A stretch of 40,757 bases of DNA from Deltaproteobacteria bacterium (GTDB taxonomy: Bacteria > Desulfobacterota > Deferrimicrobia > J040): NCBI GenBank assembly GCA_003696505.1, contig RFHC01000074.1:1-40757 (forward strand), in the 5' to 3' direction. Below are positions 37,452 through 40,757 of this stretch, in pieces. Below the pieces are notes generated by a model. That model was not told the origin of the DNA. It worked only from the letters and a program-made list of their open reading frames with translations, and searched no databases. Position numbers and translations under genes: made by a program. Within the stretch, counting starts at the first letter, position 1. Each line of letters opens with the position of its first letter.

Positions 37452-40167
37452 GAAGGTGAAGATTATTAGACAGACCCGCATCGTCTACGACCCTCCGAAA
37501 GAACTGGGACTCTACAACTACTCTCCGAAGTTTCGCGTCGTCGTCACCTCTGAAGAAGAGGAACCGGGTCACGGATGCGTTTTCTGCGGCACCTGCGTCC
37601 GGGAGTGCACCCACAACCTCAGACACCCGGAGCTTCCCGGGGGGGTCTTCTGGATGGAGGAAATCCCCGTCGACGAGAAGGGGAACCGCATCGAGGAGCC
37701 CGATTCCGGGGTAGTCCTCGTGGACAAAATTCTCCACATCGTGGAGGAGGAGTGCTGTAACTGCAAGAGATGCGTCAAATACTGCCCCCAGAGGTCGATT
37801 AAGGTTTTCAAAAACCCGGACCACTTTGACATCGGAAACGAGGTGACCAATTCGGAGGTCATCGACCTGAACCTGGCCCGCTCGAGGGGGGAGAGGCTCA
37901 TCGGGTCCGCCCACCGGGGGACGGTGAGGACGGGAATGCGGGATTACTGGATGATTGACGCGGCGGAGATTCTCAGCCCCCAGAGAGACCACAGGTTTGA
38001 ATTCGCCGGGCGCCTCCGGACCGCCACTCTCGGGAAGAGGGTGGCCCGCTATCCCGTCAAAATCCCCATCTTCGACTGCAACATGAGTTACGGGTCGAAC
38101 GCCCACGAGACAGTCCTGGCGCGTCTCATCGCTTCAATCGAACTGGGCAGGCCTTTCTTCAGCGGAGAGGGGTACATCCACCCCGACATGATGCCGGCGG
38201 CCAGACACATTATTCTTCAATTCGGGTCGGGAGGATTTGGCCCCTGGGTCGACCTGGAGAAGTTCGCCGGATTTTCGATGAAGTACGGCCAGGACGCGAA
38301 GAAGGGGAAGGGAGGGCACCTCCCCGGCGTGAAGAACGACCTGGAAATCGCCTTGATACGCTGTGTCGAAGCGCTGAGGCCTCTCACTTCTCCGAATCCC
38401 CAGCACCTCCAGTACTCCATTGAGGAACTCCCCATGAGGGTGGAGACCCTCCGGGCGCTCCTCGGGGACGAGAAACTCATCGGGGCCGACGCCTACGGCA
38501 CGGCGTGGAATTTCCCGGAAATCGTCGTGGCGCTGGCACGAGCGGGATTCGATTACATCACGATCAAGGCGGGCGACGGCTCCACCGGCGCCGCCCACCT
38601 GACAGACCTGAAGAACCGGGGCCTCAACGTCGTTTACCTGGCCCACATTGCCGACCTGGCTCTCCGGGAAGCGGGACTGAGGGACCGGGTCTCGCTCATA
38701 GCCGAGGGGGGCGTGAAGGACGGCTTTGAGGCGATGCTCGTCCTCCTGGCGGGTGCGGATTTCGTGGGGATTGGCATGGCCCAGTTCATCCCCCTGGGGT
38801 GCACTCTCTGCGAGAGGTGCCACACGGACCAGTGCGCCTGGGGCATCACGACGAGGAGGTACGGTCACAGAATTGACCCCTTCGTGGGGGCGAAGAGAAT
38901 CGTTGAGATGAACAGGGCGTGGCTGACGGAAATGGAGGGACTTGCCGCCGGCCTGGGGATGAGCACCCATCAGGACGTCGTTGGCGCCCGGAGATTCCGC
39001 TATCACGGACCCGACCCCCTTCTCTACGAGACCTTCGGGAAGGGAGAGATTTCGGGGCAGGTGGAGAAGTCGCCTCTCTCCCGGGCCCAGGCCTTTTACC
39101 TGGCTCCCCTCTCCGAGAAGAGGGAAGAACTGAAGGGCTTCATCGAGAGAGTTCTCGAAAACGTGTGCGGTGACGAGCTTCATATTGACGTGGACGTTGA
39201 ACTCGGGTCTCTCCCCCTCAACCTGGCGATGAAAGAAGCCGCAGAGCGGGGGGTGAGAAAGTTTCACCTCCACCGGGTCTGCGGGCAGAGGTACATCGGC
39301 GTGGGAGTGAAAGCTGAGGAGATTCACGTCCACGGTCTCTCAGGAAACAACTCCTTCGCCTTCACCCGGGGTGTCAGGGTCTTCACATACCCCGACAGGG
39401 CGGGGAAAACCCTCATCCCCGGCGACGCTCAGGTGGCCGTTGCCAATACGTCGAACCCGAAGGAGATAAACATCGCGGGACGGGTGAACGACCTCTTCGC
39501 ATCTTACGCCGTCTCGGGACGATTCAGGGTTGCCAAGGGAGGGGGAGTGAGGAATCTCCTCCTTTTCAAGGCGGGCCTCCCGGAGGTGTGGGTAAGGGAG
39601 TGCGAAAAGGATTACTCCCGGCTGAGCGACGAAGAGGTTGTGGAAGAACTTCTCAGGAGGTATCAGGAGAGGAAAGCATTCCTGGAAGAGCACGGCTTTG
39701 ACAAGTACATAGAAAGGTATCGGAAAGACCTGGAAGAGCGCGTTCCTCCCGTGGGGATTTTCGGCCTCGGGCCCGACAGGGGAATGGGGGATTACTTCAT
39801 GGAGTACGCTCAGGGAGGAATCGGTATCCTCCTCAACATTTTCGACCTGGAAAGCCCCGTCGGTTACTACCTTTGCTCGGGACTCTCCGCCGGGTGCGCC
39901 TACATCCGGGGGAAGGTCCGGGAGGAGCAGCTCGGCATTGGAGTTAAACTCGTCCGTGAAGTTCGTGATTCTAACGAGAGAAAATTCCTCGAAAAAGAGA
40001 TTGCAGACTTTATCCGTGTCTTTGAAAAGGCGGGCATGGACGAGGAGTACATGCGGGGTTTTGACAGGTTTGCTGAACGCTTCGCCGCAAAGCCTGAGGA
40101 GATTTTGGACGAATTTGTCAAAGTCGTCCCCCTCGACCTGGAGACGGTGAGGGTCCCCATAGCCTGA
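37438..40167 (+). CDS. Glutamate synthase FMN-binding/central domain with N-terminal 2[4Fe-4S] and C-terminal GXGXG domain
   Basis: CVFCGTCVREC and CCNCKRCVKYCP; KAGDGSTGAAHLTDLKNRG, GADFVGIGMAQFIPLGCTLCERCHTDQCAWGI; GGIGILLNIF...GYYLCSGLSAGCAYIRGKV. Confidence 0.9.
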   Translation: MATREKVKIIRQTRIVYDPPKELGLYNYSPKFRVVVTSEEEEPGHGCVFCGTCVRECTHNLRHPELPGGVFWMEEIPVDEKGNRIEEPDSGVVLVDKILHIVEEECCNCKRCVKYCPQRSIKVFKNPDHFDIGNEVTNSEVIDLNLARSRGERLIGSAHRGTVRTGMRDYWMIDAAEILSPQRDHRFEFAGRLRTATLGKRVARYPVKIPIFDCNMSYGSNAHETVLARLIASIELGRPFFSGEGYIHPDMMPAARHIILQFGSGGFGPWVDLEKFAGFSMKYGQDAKKGKGGHLPGVKNDLEIALIRCVEALRPLTSPNPQHLQYSIEELPMRVETLRALLGDEKLIGADAYGTAWNFPEIVVALARAGFDYITIKAGDGSTGAAHLTDLKNRGLNVVYLAHIADLALREAGLRDRVSLIAEGGVKDGFEAMLVLLAGADFVGIGMAQFIPLGCTLCERCHTDQCAWGITTRRYGHRIDPFVGAKRIVEMNRAWLTEMEGLAAGLGMSTHQDVVGARRFRYHGPDPLLYETFGKGEISGQVEKSPLSRAQAFYLAPLSEKREELKGFIERVLENVCGDELHIDVDVELGSLPLNLAMKEAAERGVRKFHLHRVCGQRYIGVGVKAEEIHVHGLSGNNSFAFTRGVRVFTYPDRAGKTLIPGDAQVAVANTSNPKEINIAGRVNDLFASYAVSGRFRVAKGGGVRNLLLFKAGLPEVWVRECEKDYSRLSDEEVVEELLRRYQERKAFLEEHGFDKYIERYRKDLEERVPPVGIFGLGPDRGMGDYFMEYAQGGIGILLNIFDLESPVGYYLCSGLSAGCAYIRGKVREEQLGIGVKLVREVRDSNERKFLEKEIADFIRVFEKAGMDEEYMRGFDRFAERFAAKPEEILDEFVKVVPLDLETVRVPIA

Positions 40168-40204
40168 AGTAATCCAAATGCCGCGTCTTTGAAATGAGGA
40201 GGGA

Positions 40205-40231
40205 GGACCGCCCCCGTGAGGGGGGCGGTCC
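40205..40231. terminator. Strong GC-rich hairpin between convergent genes
   Basis: GGACCGCCCCC-gtgag-GGGGGCGGTCC, perfect 11-bp stem; no T-tract on either side. Confidence 0.5.
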
Positions 40232-40247
40232 CGGAGGGAGTAAGGCG

Positions 40248-40757
40248 TCAGGGGATGGGGGTTATCTCTCTCCAGTAGGGCGTGTGGAGGAGGTTCTGGT
40301 CTCCAGGTCCGGCGTTCGTCGTCCCTAACTCAGAGAGGTCTTTCAGGTATATCTGAGTGCTCGCCACGACGCCCATCACGTCCTGCTCACCTTTCAGCGC
40401 GGTGAAGTAGATTCTGTCTCCTTCCACCTCGGCAGAGGAGCGGACCTTTCCGACGTTCTCCAGCTTTGTCACCAGTTCGCCTCCCAGAGAGAGGGCGTAG
40501 AAGTTGCCCGAGTTCGTCGCGTTCGTGTCGGGGATGTCCGCCGTGGGATCTATCGATTCGAGGGACCCGAAGGACGTGCCGAAGTAGATGTAGTCGCTCA
40601 CCTTCAGGATTGAGGCGTAGACCTTCTCTCCCGGAGCCAGCGTGTAGGACCAGAGCTCAAGGCCCGCACCCGTGTCGAAGGAGGGCACAGAATTCTGCAC
40701 GGTGGCGTCGTAACAGTAAACGCCGTAGGTGTTCGTCTCGGGAGCCCAGTCCTGGCC
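40248..40757 (-). CDS. C-terminal part of a beta-propeller protein, possibly PilY1-like, truncated by window end
   Basis: Frame open to window end: GQDWAPETNTYGVYCYDATVQNSV...LWSYTLAPGEKVYASILKVSDYIYFGTSFG...NFYALSLGGELV; PQQ/beta-propeller-like blades. Confidence 0.55.
   Translation of the reverse strand, partial: GQDWAPETNTYGVYCYDATVQNSVPSFDTGAGLELWSYTLAPGEKVYASILKVSDYIYFGTSFGSLESIDPTADIPDTNATNSGNFYALSLGGELVTKLENVGKVRSSAEVEGDRIYFTALKGEQDVMGVVASTQIYLKDLSELGTTNAGPGDQNLLHTPYWREITPIP

Overview
This is a compact, almost entirely coding bacterial chromosome window. Reading the sequence gives about 36 protein genes and one tRNA. From the left edge to about 25.2 kb, every convincing gene is on the + strand: recJ (5'-truncated by the window), DUF2062, speB, pdaD, fabH, rimI, pyrK, pyrD, then the rimP-nusA-rnpM(ylxR)-infB-DUF503-rbfA-nrnA-truB-rpsO-pnp-M16 peptidase-dut cluster, then purB-purS-purQ-purL-purF-pyrE and an unknown lipoprotein. 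The right part is more mixed: nadB (-), a lytic transglycosylase, pgsA, a protein made only of eight 34-aa WG repeats, tRNA-Gly(GCC) (-), a membrane GIDE-like/EF-hand protein paired with LemA, a hotdog thioesterase (-), an uncharacterised polytopic membrane protein, DUF763 with a helix-hairpin-helix motif, a three-gene split (archaeal-type) glutamate synthase, and the C-terminus of a PilY1/beta-propeller-like protein running off the right edge. The gene order resembles Desulfobacterota-type bacteria, and AGR-rich arginine usage with purine-rich coding strands hints at thermophily (inference only). No CRISPR array, transposon, prophage or rRNA was seen. I found no clear new defence or mobile system. 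The most interesting items are the GIDE/EF-hand/LemA module with an unassigned N-terminal domain, the pure WG-repeat protein, the promoter plus terminator-like hairpin before rimP, a possible SD-sequestering rpsO leader, the DUF763 protein, and the split glutamate synthase with a decayed ferredoxin site.
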